From NCBI RefSeq assembly GCF_002803085.1, contig NZ_NNBJ01000025.1, positions 1-64,000 of the forward strand: a stretch of DNA of 64,000 nucleotides, in the 5' to 3' direction. The notes beneath the pieces were generated by a model. It had not been told where the DNA came from. It saw only the letters and a program-made list of their open reading frames with translations, and searched no databases. This document shows positions 9,498-18,996 of the stretch, in pieces. Origin of the DNA: Streptomyces sp. CB01201 (GTDB lineage Bacteria; Actinomycetota; Actinomycetes; Streptomycetales; Streptomycetaceae). The position numbers were made by a program, and so were the translations under genes. Numbering within the stretch: the first letter of the stretch is position 1; each line of letters begins with the position of its first letter.

Positions 9498-9860
9498 GTG
9501 TTCAATGCTGTACGTACCGTGATGACTTTCGCTGAGGCCCCGGAGGCGTCGGCCCGGTGGTGGGGCGAGATTCTCGACACTCCGGTGAAGCTCGACGTCA
9601 GTGACAGCGGGGTGGTCTACGCGTGGGTGGAGATCGGCGGGGTCGAGGTCGGCTTCCACCCTGCCGACGACGAGCGCAACCCCCGGGGCGGCGGCAGCCC
9701 AGTCGTCTATTGGAGCGTCGACGACGTCGACCAGGTGCGGGAGCGGCTGCTGGGGGCTGGCTGCGAGCATCGCCGCGGGCCGCTGACCATCGAGCCGGGC
9801 CGACGGATTGCCCAGCTGCGGGACCCATTCGGCACCATCGTCGGCATCGAGGGCCCGTAG
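9498..9860 (+). CDS. VOC family (glyoxalase/bleomycin-resistance fold) protein
   Basis: From the GTG at 9498 (GAGG 6 bases upstream) the product is 120 residues, the usual size of a single VOC protein with two beta-alpha-beta-beta-beta modules. Visible landmarks are the first strand with RTVMTFAEAP, ARWWGEILD, the central YWSVDDVDQVRERLLGAGCEHRRGP and the C-terminal RIAQLRDPFGTIVGIEGP. The last includes the conserved DPFGT turn and a Glu that often serves as metal ligand. The reaction is unknown; such proteins may bind toxins or catalyse isomerisation. A strong terminator follows directly. Confidence 0.85.
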   Translation: MFNAVRTVMTFAEAPEASARWWGEILDTPVKLDVSDSGVVYAWVEIGGVEVGFHPADDERNPRGGGSPVVYWSVDDVDQVRERLLGAGCEHRRGPLTIEPGRRIAQLRDPFGTIVGIEGP

Positions 9861-9866
9861 GACGTG

Positions 9867-9916
9867 CGAAGGCCCGGCGCCCGTTGAAGCTGGTGGTCAC
9901 GGGCGCCGGGCCTTCG
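9867..9916. terminator. Bidirectional terminator, 18-bp perfect stem
   Basis: CGAAGGCCCGGCGCCCGT (9867-9884) pairs perfectly with 9899-9916 around a 14-base loop. It sits exactly between the convergent VOC gene and phosphotransferase remnant, so it should stop transcription from both sides. Confidence 0.9.
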
Positions 9917-9920
9917 GCGC

Positions 9921-10468
9921 CTACTGGTCCAGGCCGTGCAGGCTCTCCAGCCCAGTGGCCGCCGCGTACGCGCGCAGGGCGGACTTCAACGTTCCCGCCG
10001 TCCAGTTGGCGCCGCGTGCCGCCGTAGCGTCGAGATACAGACCCAGGACCCGGTCGGCACTCAGCTCGTGCCCGGCTTGGCGCAGGACGGCGGGCAGGGT
10101 GACCACGTCGATCAGGCCGGTCACGTCCGGGCGCACGCTCTCCACGTCGAGCAGCACCACCTCGCCGTCCCCTCGCCGGCGTAGGTGCTCTGGCTTGAGG
10201 TCGAGGTGGTCCAGGGGCACCAGGCCGGGGTCGTAGGCGTCCGCGTGGGCGGCCAGGACCTCGCCGTACGCTCCTGGGTCGGCGATCCAATCCGGCGCCG
10301 GAGCGCCTTGGAGGGCCGCGAGGGTGAAGTCGGCCATGGCCTCGGCAGCTTCGACAGGCAGCCGCTGCGAGACGGTGTGCACGGCGGCGACGCGATCGTC
10401 CAGCACCGCGGGCATCTGCGGCCCGCTCCAGTCGGCGGCCTCGGGCAGGTGCTCCAGCAGCAGCGAGC
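9921..10468 (-). pseudogene. Aminoglycoside phosphotransferase-like protein, N-terminus missing
   Basis: The C-terminal half of an APH-type kinase fold is clear: a helical segment (EAAEAMADFTLAALQG), the catalytic-loop-like LDHLDLKPEHL, then EVVLLDVESVRPDVTGLIDVV where the metal-binding Asp lies. The usual HGD of the catalytic loop reads HLD. Homology-like sequence can be followed upstream only to SLLLEHLPEA near 10468. The whole N-terminal lobe with the nucleotide-binding loop and Lys is absent, and no plausible start exists. It is therefore a 5'-truncated remnant. Confidence 0.6.
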
Positions 10469-10638
10469 CACCACATCGGCGACGGTGCGGAACAGGTTCT
10501 AGATCATCTTCGACCTGGTAGAGCTGGTCAGCAACCGGCCGTATTTTGAGTGCGCTGGCAGGTTCGACAGATGGAGGACGGAGCGCCCGGGCATTCGTTT
10601 CTGTAGCACGCGCACGCCGGGCTGAACGGCTTTGTATG

Positions 10639-11202
10639 TCAGAGCGTGGCCGTCGTTGAGGTCAACGATGCCGGTCTCTCCGTGGGGGTGTAGAGCAGGA
10701 AATCGGCCCCCGGTGCTGCGATAATGAACCCTTGCTTGCGGTACCACTGCAGAGAATCCCAGTTGCTCCAGGCCACCTTGGCGAAGAGCACGTCCGTGCC
10801 ACGCTCACGCTCGTCAGCTTCCACGGCTGCCAGCAGCGATGCCCCCACGCCCTGCCCCTGATGCCCTGCATCTACGGCAAGCATGCCGATCTCGGTGACG
10901 GCTCGGCCCAATGCGGGCCGCAGCCCCATCGGATGGTCCTCGATCCAATCCAACGGAGCGCCGACGTGAATCATGCCGATGACCTTGTGCTGGTGGTCGG
11001 TGGCTACTCGGCAGATGGTGTGGCCATGGCGGGTGCGGATGATCCCGCCGCGCTTCTCGATGTACCCGACCAGATCGCGTCCTGGCCGGGCCCGCTTCTG
11101 AACTGCCTTAGGGGTGTGTTCCAGGGCGATGGCCGCCAGTCGCCCCACAGCCATGCCGTCACCTGGTGTAGCCATCCGAACACGTTGCGCAAGAATTTCC
11201 AC
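10639..11202 (-). CDS. GNAT family N-acetyltransferase
   Basis: Using the GTG at 11202 the product is 187 residues, normal for a single GNAT domain; longer in-frame extensions look non-coding. Motif A is clear: EIGMLAVDAGHQGQGVGASLLAAVEADERERG, with the acetyl-CoA loop Q/H-x-G-x-G-x-G/A. This is followed by the motif B region NWDSLQWYRKQGFI. The N-terminus (RMATPGDGMAVGRLAAIAL) is the usual first strand and helix. The substrate is unknown. Bases 10469-10638 hold nothing recognisable. Confidence 0.85.
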   Translation of the reverse strand: MEILAQRVRMATPGDGMAVGRLAAIALEHTPKAVQKRARPGRDLVGYIEKRGGIIRTRHGHTICRVATDHQHKVIGMIHVGAPLDWIEDHPMGLRPALGRAVTEIGMLAVDAGHQGQGVGASLLAAVEADERERGTDVLFAKVAWSNWDSLQWYRKQGFIIAAPGADFLLYTPTERPASLTSTTATL

Positions 11203-11267
11203 GCAGGCAGAGTACGGCACGACGACACGGCCGCCTCGGCTTAAGGCGACCGGCGGCGGATGCGTTC

Positions 11268-11720
11268 TTGCGGCACGCACGGTTCGGCCGGGATCAGGCG
11301 GAGTTGACGGCGCGTACGTACGCCGACCACATCGTGCTGTACCTGCGTTGGTGTGTCCGGTCCGGTCGCGTTTGGCGGACCGCCGCAGCGACCGGGACGA
11401 CGACCTCGCCGCCGCGCGGCCTCAGCAGAGGCCACTACGGCACGGGCGGCGACACCGCGGCCTGCTACCTCGCCCAGCAGCCCGGCGCCTCGCCCGAGCT
11501 GCCGGTATTGACGGCCCTGCACGGGCTGAACGCGGTGTGTATCCGCACAAGCCCCGACGCTGCCAAGGGCTTCCTGCTGACACAGCCCCACTGGATCGTG
11601 CAGGGCGTGACGCGCTACCAGTTCTGCGCCGCCGCGTACTGTGCTGGATATTCCCGCGAACACGCCGAAGCACTGCTCGACCAACTGTGCGCCGACGAGA
11701 CCGGGCAGCGCCTCAAGTAG
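11268..11720 (+). pseudogene. Composite remnant beginning with a tyrosine-recombinase N-terminus
   Basis: The first 35 residues (TARTYADHIVLYLRWCVRSG) resemble the SAM-like N-terminal domain of phage-type integrases. The homology stops abruptly in Thr/Pro/Arg-rich sequence. A different, unrecognised but protein-like segment follows (TALHGLNAVCIRTSPDAAKG ... HAEALLDQLCADETGQRLK). No catalytic Arg-His-Arg-Tyr domain is present. I read it as fused debris rather than a working gene. Confidence 0.35.
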
Positions 11721-11963
11721 CGCACCGGGCGCGTGCGGGTTCGGCTTCGCGAACTCGCTGGCGCGGCCACGGGCGGGCGTCACGGCCCCAGTCGGCGGGC
11801 GATCTGTGCGCGGTATTCGGACAAGGCCGGGCTGGCTTTGTGCCATTCACCGGTGAACGCCCCTCGCGCACCGTCATCGTGCCGGTACACACGGGACGGT
11901 GGGGCGGCGCTGGGCTGCCTTCGGGGGCGACCGGCGGCCAGTCGGTGCAGGGGGCGGGGCGGG

Positions 11964-12173
11964 TTGCTGACCATCAACGTGGCGTTGCTGCTCGTGGTCA
12001 TCGTCGTGTGGCGGCTGCGCCGGCGTACAGAGGCTCGCAGCCGTTTCGACGAGAAGCTGACCGTCGTCATCGTGCTGGCTCTGGGTGTCTTGATCGCGCC
12101 GACCGCTGTCGGCCAGGGAATCCTGAACGTCCTGGGACAGCTCGCGACCAGCGTCACCCACGCCGGCCGATGA
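11964..12173 (+). CDS. Small two-segment membrane protein
   Basis: A probable 69-residue protein from the TTG at 11964, preceded by a G-rich ribosome site. It has two hydrophobic segments (INVALLLVVIVVW, about residues 4-16, and KLTVVIVLALGVLIAPTAVG, about 31-50) separated by a basic loop RRRTEARSRFDE. Proteins of this shape occur in Streptomyces integrative elements and plasmids. Function is unknown. The start is inferred; the in-frame sequence upstream of it is not protein-like. Confidence 0.5.
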   Translation: MLTINVALLLVVIVVWRLRRRTEARSRFDEKLTVVIVLALGVLIAPTAVGQGILNVLGQLATSVTHAGR

Positions 12174-12245
12174 GACCACGCGCCATCAGGGACCACGGCA
12201 GCGTCGGAGTCCGCGTAAGCAGTCGGGTGCAGGGGGAGTGGGGGA

Positions 12246-12929
12246 GTGATGGGGGCACAGCGACGGCGGCGCCGGATGAAGAAGCGGACGCGCAGGCAGT
12301 TGCAGGGCTGGGGTGCGGTCATGGGGGTGGGCGCGGTGGTGTGGCTGGCCGCCCACTGGGCTGCGGTGTGGCCGGTGCTGGTGGCGGTGTCGCGGTGGCG
12401 GGCGGGGCCAGCTGGGGACTGTGGCGGGCTCACCGCGTGGCAGTGGCCGGGACAGGCAGTGGCGCGCCCAGGAGGAAGCGAAGGCACGGGAGTTGTCGAT
12501 GGCGGAGGTCGATGTCCTGTCGTGGCAGGAGTTCGAGACCTATATCGCCGCGCTGTGCCGCCGGGACGGCTGCACGAAAGTCTTCGTCAGCGGCCGCAGC
12601 GGCGACCTGGGAGCCGACGTCATCGGCTACCTCTCTGACGGCCGCAAACTCGTCATCCAGTGTAAGAAGTACGCCCCGCACCGCAGCGTGTCCTCGCACG
12701 ACATGCAGAGTTCGTCGGCACTGCACGCCCCGAACACAGCGCGGACGTCGCCCTGTTCGTCACCACCGGCCACAGCTTCACCAAGGACGCGCTCGGCCTG
12801 GCGATGCGCCAGGACATCGTCGCTCTCCACCGCGACCTTCTGGGCGCCTGGGTCAAAGGCGCCCACCTGGCCACGCTGCTTCCCCTCAACGGCAGCGGTG
12901 GCGGCACTAAACGACGGCCACCGAGCTGA
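12246..12929 (+). pseudogene. Mrr-like restriction endonuclease, membrane-anchored, with two frameshifts
   Basis: Three reading-frame pieces join into one recognisable protein. Piece 1 (about 12246-12390) is a basic N-terminus with two hydrophobic segments (GWGAVMGVGAVVWLAAHW). Piece 2 carries the Mrr_cat domain: VLSWQEFETYIAALCRR, SGRSGDLGADVIGYL, KLVIQCKKYA, i.e. the D...QxK nuclease core. Piece 3 returns to the first frame after one base is lost at about 12710, giving FVGTARPEHSADVALFVTTG and a C-terminal helix ending at 12929. The catalytic core is in piece 2. Either the gene is dead or the assembly has two indels here. Confidence 0.65.
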
Positions 12930-13057
12930 CTGGAGTTCTGCGGTCCGTGGCGAAGCAGGTGGACCCTGCCGAGAGCGGGCGCCGGGCAGGGGTAGCCGCC
13001 GTTGTCCTGGGGCCCGGAGTTCGACGAGCGGGACCCGGTGGCTGACAACGACTACTG

Positions 13058-13400
13058 TCACGCGATACGGTCCACCGCAGTGTCCAGCGACCGACCTTTC
13101 CTTGGGCCGGCCCGGTGGAGGAATGCGAGCCTGCCCGGCATGACGTCAGGAAACGGATGATCCGCATCCGCGAGGAGCTGCTCCGGGTAGGTCGGCAGGG
13201 TTGATGCCCAAGGCGTAGGCGACGGCCTGGTGCGCGCGGTGGACATCGCCATCCGACGCGTGAGCGTCGTCGTCCACGGCCGTGATCCACTGCGTGATCT
13301 CGTTCGGATGCCAACGGATGAGATCCGAGGGGATCTCCACCGTGGTGGTGGCGTGGCACAGCGCCTGGAACTCTTCATCCGTAGCGGGGGCGGGCAACAT
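13058..13400 (-). pseudogene. Hypothetical protein with one-base frameshift
   Basis: The ATG at 13400 has a GAGGAG ribosome site 9 bases upstream. The frame encodes a coherent acidic helical protein (DEEFQALCHATTTVEIPSDL ... VAYALGINPADLP). One surplus C near 13186 switches it to a second frame that continues smoothly as EQLLADADHPFPDVMPGRLA and ends at 13058. Repaired, it would be about 113 residues. No family is recognised. Confidence 0.5.
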
Positions 13401-13689
13401 TGTCTGCATCTCCTCGCGCGGGCCACGCTGCGGGCGCGGCGTGGGCGGTCCGGGCGACGCACTACCCAACGATGCTGCGGCACCGTGGATACGAAGCGCG
13501 CGGCAAGGCCCGTCCCTCACTCAACCCCCGATGGCTGACCCCGGCCGTCTCGACGGAGCGGCGGCATCGTCGAACCCACTCGCGTATGCCTATCTTGCAC
13601 CCGTATTACGCCCTTCTCTTCATCACCCGGTCGGCCTTCGCGCAGGTCGGCCGCGTGAGCCGCATCATCGGGGGTGCAAGGTTGGCTAC

Positions 13690-14906
13690 CCGGTTTACCC
13701 AGGCGAGCCGTTCCGCGTCCGGCGGGACATCGAGTGGCCGGAGTTCTGCCGTGGCCGCGATGACGTCCACCAGCTCGCCCACGCCCTCATCGACGGCACC
13801 GACGCTCAAATCCCGCACGCTGTGTGGGGGCCGGCGTCGACAGCATCAGCCGTCGACGGCAAGTCCGGCGAGCGCAGTTACATAGTCAAGTACGTCGCCC
13901 GTCACCCCGTCACCCCGTCATGGTCGGCGGGCGGCTCCTGCCGCTGCACGTGACCCTGCGCAGTGGGAACGCAGACTGGATCGGCGCCACTACCCGCTCG
14001 GGCAAATTCCTCGGATACGGAAACTGGCGCCTGTTTCCCTCACCGAAGGGGGTCCAGGGGCGGATAGAGCTCCAGCTCTGGATCGGCGAGCCGTGGCAGG
14101 TGGCCCGGTGGGACACCGACGGCACCCCTCAGACCTTCCCCGCGCTGCCGCCATGGCCCTCCGCGGCGCCTGTAGCCCGCCGTGCACGTCCCGAACCTGC
14201 ACCTTCCCCAGCGCCGAACCAAGCCGACGCCGATGAAGACAACCGGGCCGCAGATCCCGCCTCCATCACGAACCCGGGGCAGGCTGACGCCCCGCCGGCC
14301 CCGCAGCGCCCGTCCGACACGGCGGACGTCGAACGAGGCATGGAGCCAGGCTGTGCAGTGAAGCCCAGCCCCGCGATTCCTCTGGCCACCAGGTACGAGC
14401 AGCACGCACCCGCAGAAACACCGTCAGTATCTGTCCTGGACGAGGCGGAATTGTTCCAGCTCGCCCCGGCGGATCCTGCACAGGAGCCGGCGGCCGCCGC
14501 TTCGCACGGGGAAGCTCCCGGGGCGCCCCTGCCGCCCGCTCCTGCCACGCCGTCCGCCCCGCGTCGCGTGAACCCGGACCCGGGAGCTACGCACGCCCAA
14601 GGTGAAGGCGGACATGCTGCTGAACAGCAGGAGGAACCGGTTCCCGTGCCGGAGGCGCCCGTCGCTGTCATGTCCGCGAAGGAGTTGCACGGCGCGGATG
14701 AACCACCGTGCACATCACCGCAACCGGACGGGATACCCCTGTCACCTTCCTCACTGCCAGCGCCGCCTGCTTCCGCGCCGGACCAGGACGCGCAGCCACA
14801 CCCAGGAGTTCCTCCCGTACCGCCTCCGCCCCGGTACGCGCCCACCATCCCCGACCCGCGCCGCTCGGCGCTCCGGCGCTGGCTGGACCGCAGGCTCCGG
14901 TCATGA
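13690..14906 (+). pseudogene. Pro-rich hypothetical protein split by an 8-bp tandem duplication
   Basis: The upstream part (VYPGEPFRVRRDIEWPEFC ... SYIVKYVARHP) lies in one frame. It is interrupted at 13901-13917 by two tandem copies of an 8-base unit (GTCACCCC). Removing one copy joins it cleanly to the downstream frame, V-MVGGRLLPLHVTLRSGNAD, which then runs to 14906 with a beta-rich domain followed by about 200 residues of Pro/Ala-rich linker and a basic C-terminal helix. As written, translation could restart at the ATG at 13920. The true start upstream is not clear. No function is recognised. Confidence 0.5.
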
Positions 14907-15067
14907 AGCGGTTGCATGCCTGGTGGCAGCGATGCCGGCAAGGCCCCGGAATTCCCCATCAACATGCCTTGGGCGAAGCCGAGTCTGGAAGAAGCACTGC
15001 GGCGGCTCGCCACCTCGGCAAGTACCTGGCGCGACTCGCAATGCCGCCGCCTCCGCACCAAGCGTGA
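14903..15067 (+). CDS. Small basic hypothetical protein, possibly frameshifted
   Basis: The ATG overlaps the previous stop (ATGA), giving 54 residues rich in Arg, His and Ala. A neighbouring frame over the same bases reads FPINMPWAKPSLEEALRRLA followed by TSASTWRDSQCRRLRTKRD, which looks more protein-like, so the real product may begin in the first frame and shift. No function is assigned. Confidence 0.3.
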   Translation: MKRLHAWWQRCRQGPGIPHQHALGEAESGRSTAAARHLGKYLARLAMPPPPHQA

Positions 15068-15078
15068 CCGGGGAGCTG

Positions 15079-15552
15079 TCAGCTCCCAAGGCTGAAGGCG
15101 GCATGGTTCATCTCGGTGGTGGTCTCGCGCCGGCGGGCATCGTCGAGCATCCGTCCCCACTTGCCGTTGGAGTAATAGACGAGCTTCCCTGTGCTGGGCT
15201 CCTGGAAGGTGACGTTGCATCCAACATGGCCATGGGCGTGGTCACACAGGCAGGTGCACCTTTTCTGCCTGACTTCCCATCCCAGCCCGGTGGGGCCGTG
15301 GCCGTGGAGGCGCCTGTTGCCGTGCCGCCTTCCACACCGACCGGCCGACACCGCCTGGGAACGGGTCCTGTAGATCCTGGGAGCGGATGACGGACGGTCC
15401 GGTGTGCTGGAGCCCGGGCTGGTGCGGCCGGTGTCGCCGCCGCGGGCGGCGTGATTCTGGATCCGGGACTGGCCCAGCATGATGGCGTGATGGACGGCCT
15501 GATTTATCGCGGCGGATCGTTCGGTGTCCGTGCCCGGCCGGATGTCTGTCAC
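15079..15552 (-). CDS. Hypothetical protein with Cys/His-rich C-terminal segment
   Basis: A 157-codon frame. The C-terminal 60 residues are protein-like: KRCTCLCDHAHGHVGCNVTF and TGKLVYYSNGKWGRML, with four Cys and three His that could bind a metal. The N-terminal half is less convincing, and a parallel frame upstream may hold its true beginning. Family unknown. Confidence 0.35.
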   Translation of the reverse strand: MTDIRPGTDTERSAAINQAVHHAIMLGQSRIQNHAARGGDTGRTSPGSSTPDRPSSAPRIYRTRSQAVSAGRCGRRHGNRRLHGHGPTGLGWEVRQKRCTCLCDHAHGHVGCNVTFQEPSTGKLVYYSNGKWGRMLDDARRRETTTEMNHAAFSLGS

Positions 15553-15756
15553 CCTCTGTGGGATGGAGACGGCCGGTTACCCCGGCAAACGCGTCAGCGT
15601 GCCGGCGGACCACCGGGAACCTTTGGCGGTAGCGCTCCACAGACACGTGCGGTGGAGCGGCAGACCGTCGGGGTGCGGGAGCTGTCCCGCCGGCTGTTCC
15701 CGAGTTCAGGTCGTCATCCTGCATCGGCGAGTGGTCGTTGTTCGGCGCCACGCAGT

Positions 15757-16676
15757 TCACGCGGCGCAGGCGCTGCGTGGTTCATTCCATGTCGTGGCGT
15801 GCGCCAGGAGACGGGCGTGGAGGCCGGCCAAGCGGGGCTCGGCCAGCGCGCCGGATCGGGTAGCGAGATAGAGCGTGTTGATGGGCGGCTCTTCGGGTTC
15901 TAAGAGCGGGACCAGGGCTCCTGTGCCGATTTCGCCTGTGCACAGATAGCTGGGCACGACCGAGATCCCTGCGGCCGCGGTGACGGTCGCGATGACGGCG
16001 CGCAGGTCAGGTACGACGACGGCAGGAGAGGCGGGGGGCGCACAACCGAAGATCGCCGGCCAGTAGCCGCGGATGATGGGGAGGGATTCCGCATACGAGA
16101 TGAGCGGGACCTTCTCCAGGGCGCGTGATCCGTCTGTGGCCAGTCCTCCTGCCGGAAGGTTGGCAGCGACCTGCGGAGAGGCAATCAGGACGAATTCCTC
16201 GTCAGCCAGCGGTCTTTCGTCGATGCCCCGGCAACGAGGCCGGATGGTGGAGACGACGATGTCGAGGTGGCCTCCTTTGAGGTCGGCGAGGAGGTCGGAG
16301 GACTCGCCGAGGGAGACGCGCACATCCATGCCGGCGGTGATGAGGTTCGCGATGGCGGGCATGACGCGTACGGCCATGACTTCCGCCGGGCCGCCGAGGC
16401 GCAGTGGCCTGTTGCTCGCGTCAGTGCTGAAGTGGCGTCCTATGGCGACGTTGAGGTCGTTGATGGATTCCTCGATGTCGTGGGCCAGTGCCTCTCCCTC
16501 GACGGTGGGCACGGCGCCTTGTGGTGTGCGGTCGAACAGTGGCCTTCCCAGCTCGCTTTCCGGCCGCGGATCTGTTGGGTGACGGCGGGCTGGGTGATGT
16601 CCAGGTCGCGTGCGGCCTTGGTGAATGATCCTGTGCGGTAGACACTGACGAATGTTTGCAGCCATCCCAGTTGCAT
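15757..16676 (-). pseudogene. LysR-type transcriptional regulator, frameshifted after the HTH
   Basis: Start ATG at 16676. The helix-turn-helix is textbook LysR: MQLGWLQTFVSVYRTGSFTK, AARDLDITQPAVTQQIR. At 16561-16568 one base is missing relative to the family, and the frame switches to ESELGRPLFDRTPQGAVPT. It then runs through the full periplasmic-binding-like effector domain (RPLRLGGPAEVMAVRVMP ... LDIVVSTIRPRC ... VVPSYLCTGEIGTGALV). Repaired length would be about 306 residues, typical. It would have been the local regulator of the cupin/DJ-1 cluster upstream of it. Whether the lesion is real or a sequencing error cannot be decided here. Confidence 0.8.
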
Positions 16677-16832
16677 AGTTTCTGGCCCCCTGTAGCCAGT
16701 GCGGGGGCGTGGCGCGCCATACGGCGTGATCCGATCCATCCCCCATGATCAAACTTATCGGACGCAGTGTCACGTCGGTGGGCGGTTTTACTGCCGCTTT
16801 GCGGTGTGATCCCGCCCACCAACAGGCCCGTT

Positions 16833-17499
16833 TTACAGGGCAGTTGACTGCTCAATGACCAGCTCAGCGACGCGTGCTGCGGAGGCCGGGTTCTGGCCGG
16901 TCACCAGGCGTCCGTCAGCCACAGCGTGCGCGGCGAAGTTGTCTGTTTTGGTCACATTGGCGCCCAGTTCGACGAGTGCGGTCTCCAGAGCGAAAGGCAC
17001 GGTTTCGGTCAGGCCAGCGGCTTCTTCTTCCTCGTTTGTGAATGTGGAAACCTTCCTTCCGGCCACGAGCGGGGTTCCGTTGGACAGGACGACCGGGAGG
17101 AGGCCGGCGGGCCCGTGGCACACGGCGGCTACGACGCCGCCGTTTTCGTAGATGTCTGTGGCGAGGGTGGCGAGGGCGGTCGCCTGGGGGAAGTCCCACA
17201 TGGTGCCGTGGCCGCCGGCGTAGTAGATGGCGTCGTAGTCGGCTGCCTTGAGGCTGGTCGGCGGTCGGGGTGGTGGCGAGAGCCTGGGCGTGGTCGGCGA
17301 GGAAGGCGGCGCTGACGGCGTCGCCGGGCTTGATGCCGTCCTGTGGGGCGCCGCCCTTGACCGAGACGAAGGCGACCTTCCAGCCGGCGGCGTTGAAGAC
17401 CTCTGCGGGATGGGCGACTTCGGGGACGTAGAAGCCGGTCTTGCGGCCGGTGTCGCCGAGGGTGTCGTGGGAGGTCAGGGCGAAGAGAACGGTGGGCAC
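16833..17499 (-). pseudogene. DJ-1/PfpI family protein (glyoxalase III/chaperone-like), frameshifted
   Basis: The N-terminal piece (MPTVLFALTSHDTLGDTGRK, then GFYVPEVAHPAEVFNAAGW) and the C-terminal piece (YYAGGHGTMWDFPQA, VVAAVCHGPAGLL with the nucleophile Cys elbow, TGQNPASAARVAELV) together make a complete Hsp31-like DJ-1 protein of about 222 residues. They are in different frames, joined by a one-base shift near 17260. Family members detoxify glyoxals or act as chaperones or proteases. It lies downstream of a HAD gene in a minus-strand run. Confidence 0.8.
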
Positions 17500-17551
17500 G
17501 AGGGAGTTTCTTACGTTGTAGGTGGTTGGTGTGGGGCCGAGCGGTGGCTGG

Positions 17552-18283
17552 TCAGCCCGCGAAGGTGGCCAGTTCCGGGAGATAGACGCGACGCTGGCGG
17601 CGCTGGATGGCCCGTTCGATGTGATCGGCGGTGTGGTAGCCCCACCAGGCCCACAGTGATGTGGCGCCGGTGTCGCGCACGGCGAGGGCGTTGGTGATGT
17701 GGTCGTCGATGAAGGTGACCGCTTGTGGGCGCAGTCCGTCTGTGGCGGCGAGTTCCAGGACGGCGGCTCGTTTGTCGGAGCACTCGCCGATGACTTGGAC
17801 GACGGTGGATTCGAGCCGGTGGTGGGTGAGAATGTCCCAGACCGAGGCTTCGTCCTTGGCCGTCACGATGGAGGTGCCGCGGCCTCGGTGGCGCTGCAGT
17901 AGCCCGGCGATGCCCGGGTAGAGGGTGTGCATTGCGAGCCATTCGTCGCGCTGCTGGTCGCGGAGCGCTGCCCGCACTGCTGTGGCCTCCTTTACCAGGG
18001 AGGTGAGCTTTTTCGGGTTTTGACGGCTGGAGAGCTTCTCGTAGCCGGCGACGGTGGTGATGTACGCGGCGTCCGGGTCGCGGGCGACCATGAAGTCGTC
18101 CAGGAGGCGGGCGTAGTTGCGCACGATGCGGAAACGGTCGAGGAACTGCCGGGGCATCGCCTGGGCCAGTTCGGTGAGCGGTTTTGCGGCGACGGCAGCC
18201 GGCTCGTGGTCTGCGTACCACGTGACGAGGGCGCATTCGGTGAATGCGTCGGCGATGACGCCGTCGAAGTCGAGTATCAGCAC
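17552..18283 (-). CDS. HAD superfamily hydrolase
   Basis: From the GTG at 18283 the product begins VLILDFDGVIADAF, the DxDG nucleophile motif of HAD hydrolases. A helical cap follows (about residues 20-130). Then come the motif II Thr region TSIVTAKDEASVWDIL, a motif III Lys near SDKRAAVLEL, and the motif IV acidic pair in VTFIDDHITNALAV. About 243 residues. The pattern suggests a phosphatase-type enzyme with a C1 cap; the substrate is unknown. It sits between two DJ-1 genes in the minus-strand part of the cluster. Confidence 0.8.
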   Translation of the reverse strand: MLILDFDGVIADAFTECALVTWYADHEPAAVAAKPLTELAQAMPRQFLDRFRIVRNYARLLDDFMVARDPDAAYITTVAGYEKLSSRQNPKKLTSLVKEATAVRAALRDQQRDEWLAMHTLYPGIAGLLQRHRGRGTSIVTAKDEASVWDILTHHRLESTVVQVIGECSDKRAAVLELAATDGLRPQAVTFIDDHITNALAVRDTGATSLWAWWGYHTADHIERAIQRRQRRVYLPELATFAG

Positions 18284-18391
18284 GAGATGGCTCCCATGTC
18301 CGAAGGAGGGCCCGGGCACCGGGTGAGGACGGGGGGGAAATCGCGCGGCGCCCGAGCGGCGGGTGGCGGCTGTCCTGAGAACGTCAGGAGG

Positions 18392-18937
18392 TCAGGCCGC
18401 AATCCGGTCTTGGGAGGCGACGGTCGCGAAGACTGCCTGCATGAAGCGGCCGACGTAGCCGTAGTAGGAACAGGTGATGATGTGGCCGTCGACGATGACG
18501 TCCGAGTCGACGACATCGGCTCCGGCGTTGATGACGTCGTCGCGCAGCCCGATGTAGGCGCAGGCCTTGCGGCCCTTGAGGACACCGGCGGAGACCATGA
18601 TCCAGGGGCCGTGGCACAGGCCCGCCACCACCTTGTGCGCGGTGTCCATGGCGCGGACGAAGTCCAGGACGTGGGCGTCCTGGCGGACGCGGTCGGGGGC
18701 CTCGTGGCCGCCGGTCAGGATGACGGCGTCGTAGGCGGCCGCGTCCAGGTAGTCGAAGGACACCAGTGGCTTGGCGGTCTTGTCCATCGGGAGGGGAATG
18801 CCGTACTTGCCGATCACGTCCTGGCCGCCCTTGGTGGCTACGTCGACGTTCCAGCCCTCTTCCAGAAGCCGGTAGTAGGTGTAGATGACGTCGTGGTCCT
18901 GGAAGCCGGGGCCGGTGATGATGACGGCACTGGGCAT
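18392..18937 (-). CDS. DJ-1/PfpI family protein
   Basis: A 181-residue, full-length PfpI-type protein. It has the N-terminal strand SAVIITGPGFQDHDVIYTYY, the conserved Glu-containing LLEEGWNVDVATKG, AVILTGGHEAPDRVRQD, and the nucleophile elbow VVAGLCHGPWIMVSAGVLKG with Cys followed by His. Members of this branch act as amidases, deglycases or chaperones. It has its own start with GGAG nearby and stands between the cupin gene and the HAD gene on the same strand, with gaps of about 60-110 bases. Likely one transcriptional unit. Confidence 0.9.
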   Translation of the reverse strand: MPSAVIITGPGFQDHDVIYTYYRLLEEGWNVDVATKGGQDVIGKYGIPLPMDKTAKPLVSFDYLDAAAYDAVILTGGHEAPDRVRQDAHVLDFVRAMDTAHKVVAGLCHGPWIMVSAGVLKGRKACAYIGLRDDVINAGADVVDSDVIVDGHIITCSYYGYVGRFMQAVFATVASQDRIAA

Positions 18938-18996
18938 GGCGGGTCTCCTTGATGACTAGGTGAATGGTGCGCGCAGGGCTGGTGAGGCCGTGGGCA

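Noticed and set aside
7790..9580. 596-codon open frame on the minus strand
   Set aside because: Arg/Gly/Pro-rich shadow that crosses several real genes on both strands.
11114..12910. 598-codon open frame on the plus strand
   Set aside because: It spans several gene remnants in other frames and encodes Arg-rich low-complexity sequence; open only because of GC bias.
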